From Colimorpha_A sp045591885 (GTDB lineage: Bacteria; Bacillota; Clostridia; Oscillospirales; CAG-272): a DNA stretch of 39,630 nt. Position numbers and translations under genes: made by a program. Where the stretch lies: positions 1 to 39,630 of the forward strand of contig JAZNTT010000081.1 of assembly GCA_045591885.1 (NCBI GenBank), written 5' to 3'. Under the pieces are notes generated by a model. The model worked only from the letters and a program-made list of their open reading frames with translations, ran no database searches and was not told where the DNA came from. Below, piece by piece: positions 29,872 through 38,387 of the stretch (the first letter of the stretch is position 1; every line of letters begins with the position of its first letter).

Positions 29872-31388
29872 ATTTGATCGAGAGCGTCCTTTTTCTGATA
29901 TGAATATTTTGATATAGATAGTATTACTCCCATTTCGGCAAGCTGAACTATTAGAGCTGTTCCGCCGTAGCTGAAGAATGGCAGCGAGATTCCCGTATTT
30001 GGTATCATATTGGTAACGACTGCAATATTTAGAAGTGCTTGAATTGCGACCTTACTGATAAGACCGATAACAACGAGTGAAGAGAAGGTATCGGGTGCCT
30101 TGAGTGCAATTACGAAGCCTCGCCAGATAAGCAGCATAAAGAGAATTACAACGAGCGTTGCACCTGCAAAGCCGAGCTCCTCTGCTATTATGGAGAATAC
30201 GAAGTCGTTTTGAGGCTGTGAGACGTACATGTGCTTCTGTCTGCTGTTCCCGAGCCCGACACCGAATAGTCCGCCTGAGCCGATTGCGTAAAGACCTTGC
30301 AATGTCTGCCAGATCTTGCCGGTCGGGTCATAGCTTTCGGGGTTGATAAGCATATTGATTCTGTCCTGGGCGTACGGGAATACGGCTATTGCAATACCGA
30401 TAAGCGCACAGGCGGATATAACCGCCGCCGAGAACCATTTCATACTTGCGCCTGCCGCAAATATTACGATTGCTCCTATGGCAAATACGATGATAGTGCC
30501 TGAGATATGCCTTTCCAGAGCAATGAGCAAGCAGACAACTCCGACAATAAGGAACGGAACGAACATTCCGTAAATGAATGACTGCTTTTTATTCTTATAG
30601 TTTGTGATCCTGTCCTGATTTCGCGCAACGTAGAGTGCCAGCATAAATACCAGTGCGGGCTTCATTACCTCTGACGGCTGGAAGGTGTACGATCCTATCA
30701 TAATCCATCTTTGCGCAACACCGCTCGCAATACCGTACATTAGCACGGCAAGCAGGAGAATTATTGCTACGATGAATATAGGAACTGTTACTTTTCGAAG
30801 CCAGCGGTAATCAAAGTTCATTGCAAAGATCAACGGTATCATGCCAACGCAAGCAAAGAGTATCTGTCTTTTTACGAAATAAAAGCTGTCTCCGTACTTG
30901 CTAAATGCGTATGCGTAGCTTGCGGAAAAGTCCATAATTATGCCGAAAAGAGTAAGTATTATAACGAGAATGAGGAACAGCTTGTCATAGCTACCCTTGA
31001 TTCTTACAACGTCGGTCGGCTTTATGAAGTCGTTTTTGCGGGAACGTGTGACCGGCTTCTTCTGTGTAGGAACCGAAAGGGCTGTGTCTTTTCGCTTTAT
31101 AAGCTTAGGTTTCTTTTCCTTAGGCGTAGTCTTGCCTTGTGCTTGCGGCTTTGCGGGGTGAGCGGATTTGTTAATTGTTTGATTATTTTGAATCTGCTCT
31201 CCGGACCGTGTTCTTTTTTGCTGTGTATTTTGCTGTATATTACTGCGTTCAGCCGGATTGTTGGGATTCTTAGCGTGAGCGGGTTGGCGCACGCTTGCAT
31301 TTGGATTCTGACGTCGAACAGAATTGCCCGACGCGTTATATGACGGTCTATTGCCGTTTTTTTCTCTTTCGTTTGGGTTTCTGTTCAT
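29868..31388 (-). CDS. ftsW: FtsW/SpoVE-type peptidoglycan polymerase with long N-terminal extension
   Basis: A 506-aa SEDS-family glycosyltransferase that polymerises lipid II at the septum. The membrane core (about 135-500) has ten hydrophobic segments, with SEDS blocks such as AQRWIMIGSYTFQPSEVMKPALV, the ERHISGTIIV segment, GSGGLFGVGLGNSRQKHMYVSQPQNDFVFSIIAEELGF and NTGISLPFFSYGGTALIVQLAEMGVILSIS. The first about 130 residues are unlike normal FtsW (short N-terminus): a hydrophilic, Asn/Gln/Pro/Lys-rich, strongly basic and probably disordered cytoplasmic region. AAGGA lies 7 nt before ATG 31388. Only one SEDS gene is in the cluster. Confidence 0.95.
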   Translation of the reverse strand: MNRNPNEREKNGNRPSYNASGNSVRRQNPNASVRQPAHAKNPNNPAERSNIQQNTQQKRTRSGEQIQNNQTINKSAHPAKPQAQGKTTPKEKKPKLIKRKDTALSVPTQKKPVTRSRKNDFIKPTDVVRIKGSYDKLFLILVIILTLFGIIMDFSASYAYAFSKYGDSFYFVKRQILFACVGMIPLIFAMNFDYRWLRKVTVPIFIVAIILLLAVLMYGIASGVAQRWIMIGSYTFQPSEVMKPALVFMLALYVARNQDRITNYKNKKQSFIYGMFVPFLIVGVVCLLIALERHISGTIIVFAIGAIVIFAAGASMKWFSAAVISACALIGIAIAVFPYAQDRINMLINPESYDPTGKIWQTLQGLYAIGSGGLFGVGLGNSRQKHMYVSQPQNDFVFSIIAEELGFAGATLVVILFMLLIWRGFVIALKAPDTFSSLVVIGLISKVAIQALLNIAVVTNMIPNTGISLPFFSYGGTALIVQLAEMGVILSISKYSYQKKDALDQI

Positions 31389-31399
31389 GTTTTATCCTT

Positions 31400-32389
31400 T
31401 TAGAATATTCCGAAGAAATATGAAACGACGCAGAGCACAAGTGTAGCTGCAGAGAATACGGTGACTACCTTGATTTCGTTCCAGCCGCATTTTTCAAAGT
31501 GATGGTGTATCGGCGCCATCTTGAAGAAGCGCTTGCCGTGTGTTATCTTGAAGTATCCGACCTGAATGATATCGGAAATTGCTTCCATTATATATACGAA
31601 TCCGCAGATGAGAATTATAAGCGGGTTGAATATAAGGAATGCCATAGAGGTAACGAGTCCACCGAGAAAAAGGGAACCGGTGTCGCCCATAAAGACTCTT
31701 GCGGGGTAAAAATTATACACAAGGAAGCCGAGACATCCGCCGAGAGTTGAGCCGGAGAGAATACCGAGGGGTTTATATTCATACTTATATGCGACCGCCG
31801 AGAAGAATGCGGCAACAACCGCGGTTTCCGATGCGGCAAGTCCGTCGATACCGTCAGCAAGGTTGACACTGTTTACAACGCCTGTTATAAGGATTACGGC
31901 GATTATGTAATAGAAAAATCCGAGGTCAACAAATTTGTTGAAGAAGGGCAGATACATATAGGTATTTATGTAACCGAAGCGACTTGCCGCGGCGACGAAA
32001 AGCACCGCGACTATAAGCTGTAGAAGGTATTTTTGCCATGAAAGAAGACCTTCGTTTTTGTTCTTTGCGAACTTTGTTCTGTCATCGATCATACCGATGA
32101 CTGAGTTAAGAATCGCAAAAATCAGGCACATAACGGGGAAAAGCAGAGTTCTGTCATCGGTTTTGGCATACAGCACCGTGAACAGAGTCGCACAGACGAG
32201 CGATATTGCGATAAGGAAAGATAAGCCTCCCATTGTTGGAGTTCCTTCCTTGGATTTGTGCCAACGCGGGCCTATATCGAGAATCTTCTGTCCCATTTTC
32301 TTGCTTTTGAGGTATGGAATAAGAAAACGGAGAATTACAGCAGTCAGTACGAACGCAGATAAAAGTGAAATCAGATAATACAGTGTCAT
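31400..32389 (-). CDS. mraY: MraY, phospho-MurNAc-pentapeptide translocase
   Basis: A 329-aa integral membrane enzyme that transfers phospho-MurNAc-pentapeptide from UDP to undecaprenyl phosphate, making lipid I. Seen: about ten membrane segments, TPTMGG near residue 50, the Mg/uridine motif SVNLADGIDGLAASE, the conserved FMGDTGSLFLGG, and the C-terminal MAPIHHHFEKCGW with the triple His of the family. It starts 30 nt after murF and ends 11 nt before ftsW. murD, which follows mraY in many dcw clusters, is missing here. Confidence 0.96.
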   Translation of the reverse strand: MTLYYLISLLSAFVLTAVILRFLIPYLKSKKMGQKILDIGPRWHKSKEGTPTMGGLSFLIAISLVCATLFTVLYAKTDDRTLLFPVMCLIFAILNSVIGMIDDRTKFAKNKNEGLLSWQKYLLQLIVAVLFVAAASRFGYINTYMYLPFFNKFVDLGFFYYIIAVILITGVVNSVNLADGIDGLAASETAVVAAFFSAVAYKYEYKPLGILSGSTLGGCLGFLVYNFYPARVFMGDTGSLFLGGLVTSMAFLIFNPLIILICGFVYIMEAISDIIQVGYFKITHGKRFFKMAPIHHHFEKCGWNEIKVVTVFSAATLVLCVVSYFFGIF

Positions 32390-32419
32390 TTTTTCATTCC
32401 TCGGCTAATGCCGCTCCTT

Positions 32420-33823
32420 TTAATTTTCGAGAAGAATTTTGGCGATTCTGCCCATGTCGATTCCATGGCTTGCTTTGATAAGGACGCAATCTTTTTCTCT
32501 TACGTTTTCTTTTACACATTTTGAGATAGGCTTTTCATCGGTAATGTCGGTGAAAACGAATGCGTTTTCTTTCGGGAATCCGTTCTTTATCGCTTCATCG
32601 GCGATGAAATATGCATCGTTACCGAACGTGAATAGCAGGTCAACTCCAATTTGCGAAACGAATGTTCCGACGGAACGGTGAAGCTCTTCGCTTCGGTCAC
32701 CAAGCTCCATCACGTTTCCGATCACCGCAACGATTCTGCCGCCTGTGTCCTTTGACAGACCTTTTGTTACGGAAAGGGATGCTTTAATTGATTCGGGGCT
32801 TGCGTTATAGTAATCGTTTATAAATGTTATGCCGTTATGCTTTATGATATTCTGTCTCATTCCAACGCCGACGAAGGAAGACAGACCTGTTTTTATCTCG
32901 ATGTCTGTAAGGCCTGCAAGTTTTCCGATGGTTACGGCATACATTGCGTCAAGAACCGTATGCTCGCCGAGCGTTGGGATGCGGCAATCGGTAATTATGC
33001 CGTCGGGGGTAACTGCGTCGAATACCATTCCGTCGCCGCCGCATCTTACGTTTTCGGCTCGGTATGGACATTCTTTATTATGTAAGGAGACGTAAACGCC
33101 GTTCTCAATGCCACTCAGAAGCGGCTCGTCACCGTTCAGGACGAGAATACCGTCCTCTGTCATACCATCTCTTATCTCAAGCTTAGCGTCGCGTATTCCC
33201 TCGCGTGAGCCGAGATGCTCTATGTGAGACGAGCCGATGACGGTTATAACGCCAATATCGGGGCGCGTCAGCTTAGTTAAGAACGAGATCTCGCCTCTTG
33301 CGCTCATACCCATTTCAATGACAGCCGCTTTATGCTCCTCTTTTATACTAAGAAGAGTAAGGGGAAGTCCGAGCGCGTTGTTGAAGTTCCCTTCGGTTTT
33401 GTGGGTAGGGAATTTAGCACCTAAAACGGCAGCTATAAACTGTCTTGTCGTCGTTTTGCCGACGCTGCCAGTGACACCGACTGTCAGAAGCTCGCATTCC
33501 TTTTTATGCTCTGCCGAAAGATATGCAAGAGAAAGGGAAGTGTTTTCGCAAAGTATCACCGAGCAACCGTTATTTACAAAAGGAGTAAGATCCGCGGGTA
33601 TTCTTTCGGTAAGTACTGCCGATGCGCCTTTTTCGGCGGCTGATGAAAGATAGAGATGTCCGTCTGTTCGTTCTCCGACGATTGCGACGAAAAGATCCCC
33701 GTCATTCACCTTGCGCGAATCTATCACGGCGCCGCTTACCTTCTTTGCGCCTTCATATATTAGCTTCCCTTGACAGGCCTGAGCAACTGATGCGCCCGTT
33801 GCGCCGTGAAAAATATCGAGCAT
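32420..33823 (-). CDS. murF: MurF, UDP-MurNAc-tripeptide:D-Ala-D-Ala ligase
   Basis: A 467-aa Mur ligase that adds D-Ala-D-Ala to the UDP-MurNAc-tripeptide using ATP. Seen: the N-terminal substrate domain with DSRKVNDGDLFVAIVGERTDGHLYL, the ATP loop TGSVGKTTTRQF, GNFNNALGLPLTLL with MurF-type spacing, EMGMSARGEIS, the central NDYYNASPESIKASL block (the MurF signature) and VIGNVMELGDRSEELHRSVG in the C-terminal domain. ATG 33823 with AAGGAAG upstream. It directly follows murE by 17 nt. Confidence 0.96.
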   Translation of the reverse strand: MLDIFHGATGASVAQACQGKLIYEGAKKVSGAVIDSRKVNDGDLFVAIVGERTDGHLYLSSAAEKGASAVLTERIPADLTPFVNNGCSVILCENTSLSLAYLSAEHKKECELLTVGVTGSVGKTTTRQFIAAVLGAKFPTHKTEGNFNNALGLPLTLLSIKEEHKAAVIEMGMSARGEISFLTKLTRPDIGVITVIGSSHIEHLGSREGIRDAKLEIRDGMTEDGILVLNGDEPLLSGIENGVYVSLHNKECPYRAENVRCGGDGMVFDAVTPDGIITDCRIPTLGEHTVLDAMYAVTIGKLAGLTDIEIKTGLSSFVGVGMRQNIIKHNGITFINDYYNASPESIKASLSVTKGLSKDTGGRIVAVIGNVMELGDRSEELHRSVGTFVSQIGVDLLFTFGNDAYFIADEAIKNGFPKENAFVFTDITDEKPISKCVKENVREKDCVLIKASHGIDMGRIAKILLEN

Positions 33824-33840
33824 AGCTTTCTTCCTTTCGA

Positions 33841-35307
33841 TCAGTATAAACCGTGATCCTTAAGATATTGGTTTGATGCTTCAAGAGCTATATTTCGCTC
33901 CGAGAAGGGATGAGTGCCGTCGGGCATTATTTCGTATTCCTCATGGCCTTTACCTGCAAGGAGGATAACGTCACCGAGCTGTGCGGTCTTGACCGCATAT
34001 TCGATTGCTTCCTTGCGGTTTTCTATAACCGTATGGGGACAGCTCTCATCGAAGCCCTCAAGGATATTGTTTATAATATCTCTTGTGTTTTCGCTTCGGC
34101 TGTTATCCGCTGTAACTATTACGAAATCTGCCATTTTTGAGGCGATTCCGCCCATTACGGGGCGCTTTGTGCGGTCACGGTCTCCTCCGCAGCCGAAGAG
34201 AAGCACAAGACGTTGTTCGTCCTTCATGAAACGGCGAATTGTATTAAGCACGTTCTCAAGTGCATCGGGAGTGTGCGCGAAATCTATGTAGAGAGAAAAA
34301 TCGTTTGTCGGCAGCGCAATACGCTCCATTCTGCCTTTAACGCCGGTGAAACGGCTGAGTGCCGCCATAATCGTTCTGTGCGGAATACCGTCGGTATATG
34401 CTGCAGTTGCGGCTTCAAGGGTATTCATGACGGTAAATGAGCCCGGAATCGGGGAGGTGATTCTGAAAACGAGGTCCTTTGTAAAGACGTCGTAATCAAT
34501 TCCTTGACTCTTATTGTCGGACACGTTCTTAGCGCAGAAATCGACCGCAGTACCTTTTGCAGAGCATAGGATCGGATTCCTCGATGCGTTTATCATAACC
34601 GGCGAATAGCTGTCGTCAGCATTTATTATCGCACGTTTGACCTTCGGGAACAGCCTTGCTTTTGCCTTTGCGTATTCATCGAGCGTTTTATGGAAATCGA
34701 GATGCTCGGGAGTGAGATTTGTAAACACTCCGCAGTCGAACTCGATCGGCTCGAGCTTGCCGAGCGCAAGCGCGTGAGACGACGCCTCCATAACAACGTG
34801 CGTATATCCCTCGTCGCGGTACTGAGCAAGGAGCGGATAAAGCACCGACGGGTCGGGCGTAGTCATCTTGCCGGTTATAGTACCTATCGTTGCGGCTTTG
34901 ATTCCCGCCGCACGGTATATCTCAGTGAGCATTGTGACGGTGCTTGTTTTACCGTTGGTTCCCGTGACAGCAGTGATCTTCAGCTCTTTCCAAGGATCGC
35001 CGCAGAAACGCGACGTCAGATACGCTTCGCCTGCGCGTGTATTTTCAAAAACCGCGTAAGGAAGTGAAAGGGCGTTCAATTTATTCTCGATCTCCGGGCG
35101 GTTTTCATCTATTGCAAAGGCAACTGCGCCGTTCTCGATCGCCTTGTCAATGACAAGGTGACCGTCACGGGTGAAGCCCTTGATGCAGACGAAGAGATAA
35201 CCCTCTCTGCAAAGCGTTGGGTCGGGAGTAATTCCCGTTATTTCGATTTCGGGAATTACTCCCGAGAGTCGGCAGGGGATGTTTTCGAGCATTTTATTGA
35301 GTAACAT
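33841..35307 (-). CDS. murE: MurE, UDP-MurNAc-dipeptide ligase (diaminopimelate type probable)
   Basis: A 488-aa Mur ligase that adds the third amino acid of the stem peptide. Seen: DSR-like N-domain ITPDPTLCREGYLFVCIKG, the ATP loop TGTNGKTSTVTML, TTPDPSVL, the EASSHALALGKLEPIEFDCGVFTNLTPEHLDFH block, and the C-terminal residues that read the third amino acid, DNSRSE. The diaminopimelate type usually has DNPR; here Pro is Ser, but the Arg that contacts the extra carboxylate is kept, so mDAP is still likely. GGAG precedes ATG 35307. It lies between the PBP gene and murF. Confidence 0.95.
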   Translation of the reverse strand: MLLNKMLENIPCRLSGVIPEIEITGITPDPTLCREGYLFVCIKGFTRDGHLVIDKAIENGAVAFAIDENRPEIENKLNALSLPYAVFENTRAGEAYLTSRFCGDPWKELKITAVTGTNGKTSTVTMLTEIYRAAGIKAATIGTITGKMTTPDPSVLYPLLAQYRDEGYTHVVMEASSHALALGKLEPIEFDCGVFTNLTPEHLDFHKTLDEYAKAKARLFPKVKRAIINADDSYSPVMINASRNPILCSAKGTAVDFCAKNVSDNKSQGIDYDVFTKDLVFRITSPIPGSFTVMNTLEAATAAYTDGIPHRTIMAALSRFTGVKGRMERIALPTNDFSLYIDFAHTPDALENVLNTIRRFMKDEQRLVLLFGCGGDRDRTKRPVMGGIASKMADFVIVTADNSRSENTRDIINNILEGFDESCPHTVIENRKEAIEYAVKTAQLGDVILLAGKGHEEYEIMPDGTHPFSERNIALEASNQYLKDHGLY

Positions 35308-35331
35308 AAATTTGCTCCATTCTTTAGTAAT

Positions 35332-37593
35332 TTACGCTGTTTCGTCGAGATAACGAACGGTTATCGTAACAACGGTTCCTTCCGTTACGAGAGTTCCGGG
35401 GGATATCGACTGAGAAATAACGTATGCCTCAGCGGACGTTGTGTTAGCCGCGCCGTTGATAATAACGTTGAAGCCGCGGTTACTTAGCGTTTTGTTTGCC
35501 GCGGTTGCCGTCTGTCCGACAACATCGGGAACGGTCTTGTTTGCAACAGGGGTAGCATTTCCGGTGTAGAATATTACCTTTCCGGAATTTTTCATGATTT
35601 CCTGACCCTTTGCGGGAACCTGATATGTTATCACGTCTCCGTTACCGCGTATTTCATATTCGATGCCTCTGTTAACGACTGCGGATATCGTGTCCTGCTT
35701 TGACCAGCCGACGTAGTTACTGAGCGTGGTTTTAATCTTTTTAAGCTCTGCGCTGGAGTAGTTACGCTCTATGCCGATGTAGGGAAGTATCTCGTCGAGA
35801 AGTCCCGCAATATAAGGAGCGGCAACCGTACTACCGTATTTAACCTGAGAGGTAGGCGTATCAACAACGATGATAACCGATATCTGGGGATCGTCTGCGG
35901 GTGCATAAGCGGCGCATGATCCAATACGGTAAGAGAAGTTACCGTTGGGATCGGCAAGGTCTCGGATCTCGGACGTGCCTGTTTTCGCTGCGATCTTATA
36001 GCCCGCAACGTATGCGTTCTTCGCACCGCCGTTCTTGCTTGAAACGCCACCCTCAAGGATAGACGCGAGAGTATTGCAAACGCTTTCGCTTACAACCTGG
36101 CGCTTGATAATCGTCTCATGCTGCATCAGTATATTTCCGTCATCGTCTATGATTTTGTCAACAACGTATGGCGTTAGGAGATTACCTCCGTTTGCTACGG
36201 TATTGATAGCGGTAAGCTGTGTAAGCGGAGTTACCTTGAAGGTCTGACCGAATGAATAGACAGCAAGTGATACGTTTGTAAAGTCGGTCTTGGACGAATA
36301 AATGCCCTTTGCTTCGCCGGGCAGATCTATACCCGTTTTTGAAGTTATTCCAAATGATTCGAAATACTTATAAAAGGTGCTTTGACCAAGGCGGAGAGAA
36401 ATCGTCATCATCAACGGGTTACATGACATTTGCAGACCTGTTGTAAAGGTAATTGAACGGTGTCCCCTTGTTCGGTGGCAGTGAATCGGCTGCGGATAGC
36501 CTGAAACTCTGTAGGATCCGTTGCAGTAGAAGCCCTCACCGGGAGAAACAACGCCCTCCTCAAGCGCCATGGCGCTCGTTATTATTTTAAAGGTTGAGCC
36601 CGGCTCATAAAGCTCAGAAACGGCTTTGTTTCTCCAGAGAGTGTACAGAAGCTCTGTACGATACTTGGAATATTCTGTTGAATCCGGATCAAGTCCGCTG
36701 TTATTGAGCTTGGTTTGCGAGATGGAGTCAAGCTGATAAGGAGAGTTCAGATCAAAGGACGGGTATGTCGCCATTCCGAGAATTGCACCCGTATTGGTAT
36801 CCATAACGATGCCTGTAACTCTGTTAAGGGGGTCGGTATCAAGATATGCTTGCTTTACTTGATTTTCAAGGGCGCGTTGTATCGTTACGTCTATTGTGGT
36901 AACGAGATTGGCGCCGTTTGACGCATCAATGTAGGTGTCATACTTACCGGGCATCTGGCCGCCCTGCGCATCCTTTGAGGTTATGTATTTACCGGATTCT
37001 CCTCTGAGGAACGAATTGTATTCAAGCTCCAGTCCGCTAAGACCCTGATCTGTACCCACAACGCCGATAACATTTGACGCAAGGGAAGAGAAGGGATAGT
37101 ATCTTGCGGATCCTGCCTCAAGGTGCACTTGAAGCTTAAGGTCGTTTGCAAGTATAAAAGCTCTTACTGCGTCTGCCTGTTCCTCGGTAGCTTTTTTCAG
37201 TACCGTTTCATCGGCACGGTGTGTCTTTTTTGTGAGCGCAATTATCTTTTCGTAATCCACGTCAAGAATTTCGGAAAGTCCCTTTGCGATAAGCTCTGCC
37301 TTGCCGCTTTTTTCGATATCACGCGGCGATATGAATACGCGATATACGGTATAGTTGGAGGCGAGCTTAGTCATGTTTGCATCGTATATTTCGCCGCGCT
37401 CTGCTTTAAGGGTGGTATACCTTTGAATATTGTTTATTACCTTATTTTGATATTTATCGTAGTCAATTATCTGTAACTGGAAAAGTCTGAATATGAGAAC
37501 GCACCAAAAAGCCATGAAACACATCAGTATTATCATGGATCTTCCGGGTATCATTCGTTTACGAGCAGTTATTGAGGGTTTGATTTCAGGCAC
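35332..37593 (-). CDS. Class B penicillin-binding protein with PASTA domains (PBP2/SpoVD/FtsI type)
   Basis: A 753-aa septal transpeptidase. Layout: a short basic cytoplasmic tail, a membrane anchor (about 19-40), a dimerisation domain (about 55-220), and a transpeptidase domain with S333-TFK336, S390-CN and K537-TG, all catalytic motifs. Two C-terminal PASTA domains (about 620-678, divergent, and 685-748) follow. It cross-links peptidoglycan with FtsW. Whether it is vegetative FtsI/PBP2B or sporulation SpoVD cannot be decided; dcw position allows both. The start is unclear: GTG 37593 is part of a GGAGGTG sequence and relies on AAGGA further upstream; internal ATGs at residues 14 and 20 are alternatives. 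It is preceded by its own promoter. Confidence 0.95.
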   Translation of the reverse strand: MPEIKPSITARKRMIPGRSMIILMCFMAFWCVLIFRLFQLQIIDYDKYQNKVINNIQRYTTLKAERGEIYDANMTKLASNYTVYRVFISPRDIEKSGKAELIAKGLSEILDVDYEKIIALTKKTHRADETVLKKATEEQADAVRAFILANDLKLQVHLEAGSARYYPFSSLASNVIGVVGTDQGLSGLELEYNSFLRGESGKYITSKDAQGGQMPGKYDTYIDASNGANLVTTIDVTIQRALENQVKQAYLDTDPLNRVTGIVMDTNTGAILGMATYPSFDLNSPYQLDSISQTKLNNSGLDPDSTEYSKYRTELLYTLWRNKAVSELYEPGSTFKIITSAMALEEGVVSPGEGFYCNGSYRVSGYPQPIHCHRTRGHRSITFTTGLQMSCNPLMMTISLRLGQSTFYKYFESFGITSKTGIDLPGEAKGIYSSKTDFTNVSLAVYSFGQTFKVTPLTQLTAINTVANGGNLLTPYVVDKIIDDDGNILMQHETIIKRQVVSESVCNTLASILEGGVSSKNGGAKNAYVAGYKIAAKTGTSEIRDLADPNGNFSYRIGSCAAYAPADDPQISVIIVVDTPTSQVKYGSTVAAPYIAGLLDEILPYIGIERNYSSAELKKIKTTLSNYVGWSKQDTISAVVNRGIEYEIRGNGDVITYQVPAKGQEIMKNSGKVIFYTGNATPVANKTVPDVVGQTATAANKTLSNRGFNVIINGAANTTSAEAYVISQSISPGTLVTEGTVVTITVRYLDETA

Positions 37594-37605
37594 CTCCGTT
37601 TGGGT

Positions 37606-37627
37606 CCTTCGGGGTATTTCCCGAAAG
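37606..37627 (-). other. Small hairpin in the PBP gene leader
   Basis: On the minus strand a CTTTCGGG / CCCCGAAG stem of about 7 bp with a short loop lies in the predicted 46-nt leader, just before the ribosome-binding region. It could affect translation start; no known motif. Confidence 0.35.
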
Positions 37628-37645
37628 ATGGGTATACTTATATAT

Positions 37646-37674
37646 ATTATACAACTAAATATATGAATTTACAA
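37646..37674 (-). promoter_or_regulatory. Promoter of the PBP-murE-murF-mraY-ftsW-murG unit
   Basis: On the minus strand, TTGTAA (37669-37674), a 17-nt spacer and TATAAT (37646-37651), located after the terminator that closes the mraZ-rsmH-ftsL unit. Confidence 0.8.
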
Positions 37675-37685
37675 TACGAAATAGA

Positions 37686-37730
37686 AAGAAAAAAAGGAAC
37701 AACGGTAAATTTTTTTGCCGTTGTTCCTTG
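37686..37730 (-). terminator. Intrinsic terminator inside the dcw cluster
   Basis: On the minus strand the 12-bp stem AAGGAACAACGG / CCGTTGTTCCTT with an A/T-rich loop is followed by TTTTTCTTTCT. It lies 26 nt after the stop of the ftsL-like gene. Confidence 0.85.
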
Positions 37731-37755
37731 ACTTTCGGTGTTAAGCCTTATGCAT

Positions 37756-38370
37756 TTACTTTTCGTTAGGATTGATCGTGTCGCCGGGATCCATTGTTAT
37801 ATACTTTTTAGTGACCTCGTCGACAGTTACCATACCTAACTTTTCCTTTGCTATCTTTTCAATAAGCGTAAGATCGTTTTTCATATCGAGCTTTGCGGTG
37901 AGATCCTCTTCCTCAAAGGAGAGCGTAGCAATCTCGCTCTTAAGATCGGAGACTGTTGAGGTGTGCTCGTTTATCTGTACGTAATTGAAGATCATGTAGA
38001 AGAAAAGTAGCGAGCAAAGAAGAGAAAGGAATACGACCGAATACGGGAAAGCAACCTTTGTTGTGTCGGTAACCGTTCTTACGGTCGGTTCGGTTCTTAC
38101 AGATGCAACGGGAACTGACATTTTCTTTGCGGGAACGCTTACGGGAATTGATCCGAGAGCGACGTCAGCCTTTGCGGCTCTTGCATTGGGATTCGACATA
38201 TTGGGCGAACGGGTAACGCCTCTTCTTTTGTGTTCGCCGCTCTTTATTCTGCTGTAGCCTTTAACGCGTCTGTCGGAAGAATTTGCTGTGCGGGAATTTG
38301 AATCGGAGACGGGTCTCTTTGCGTTTTTCGCGCCGTTGGCTGTATTCGTTCTTGCGACGTCGTTTGTCAT
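37756..38370 (-). CDS. ftsL: FtsL/DivIC-like septum protein with long N-terminal extension
   Basis: A 204-aa single-pass protein in the usual ftsL place. Cytoplasmic region of about 106 residues: basic, Ser/Asn/Arg/Ala-rich and low-complexity (typical FtsL has about 30-40). Then a membrane segment (107-130) and an external coiled coil (about 132-165, heptads around VSDLKSEIATLSFEEEDLTAKLDM), ending with IEKIAKEKLGMV, the short motif typical of FtsL/DivIC. It binds FtsQ and the FtsW-PBP complex. The sequence is too divergent to tell FtsL from DivIC without position. AAGGA precedes ATG 38370. It ends 26 nt before a terminator. Confidence 0.82.
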   Translation of the reverse strand: MTNDVARTNTANGAKNAKRPVSDSNSRTANSSDRRVKGYSRIKSGEHKRRGVTRSPNMSNPNARAAKADVALGSIPVSVPAKKMSVPVASVRTEPTVRTVTDTTKVAFPYSVVFLSLLCSLLFFYMIFNYVQINEHTSTVSDLKSEIATLSFEEEDLTAKLDMKNDLTLIEKIAKEKLGMVTVDEVTKKYITMDPGDTINPNEK

Positions 38371-38387
38371 TGCGTTTTCCTTCTTTC

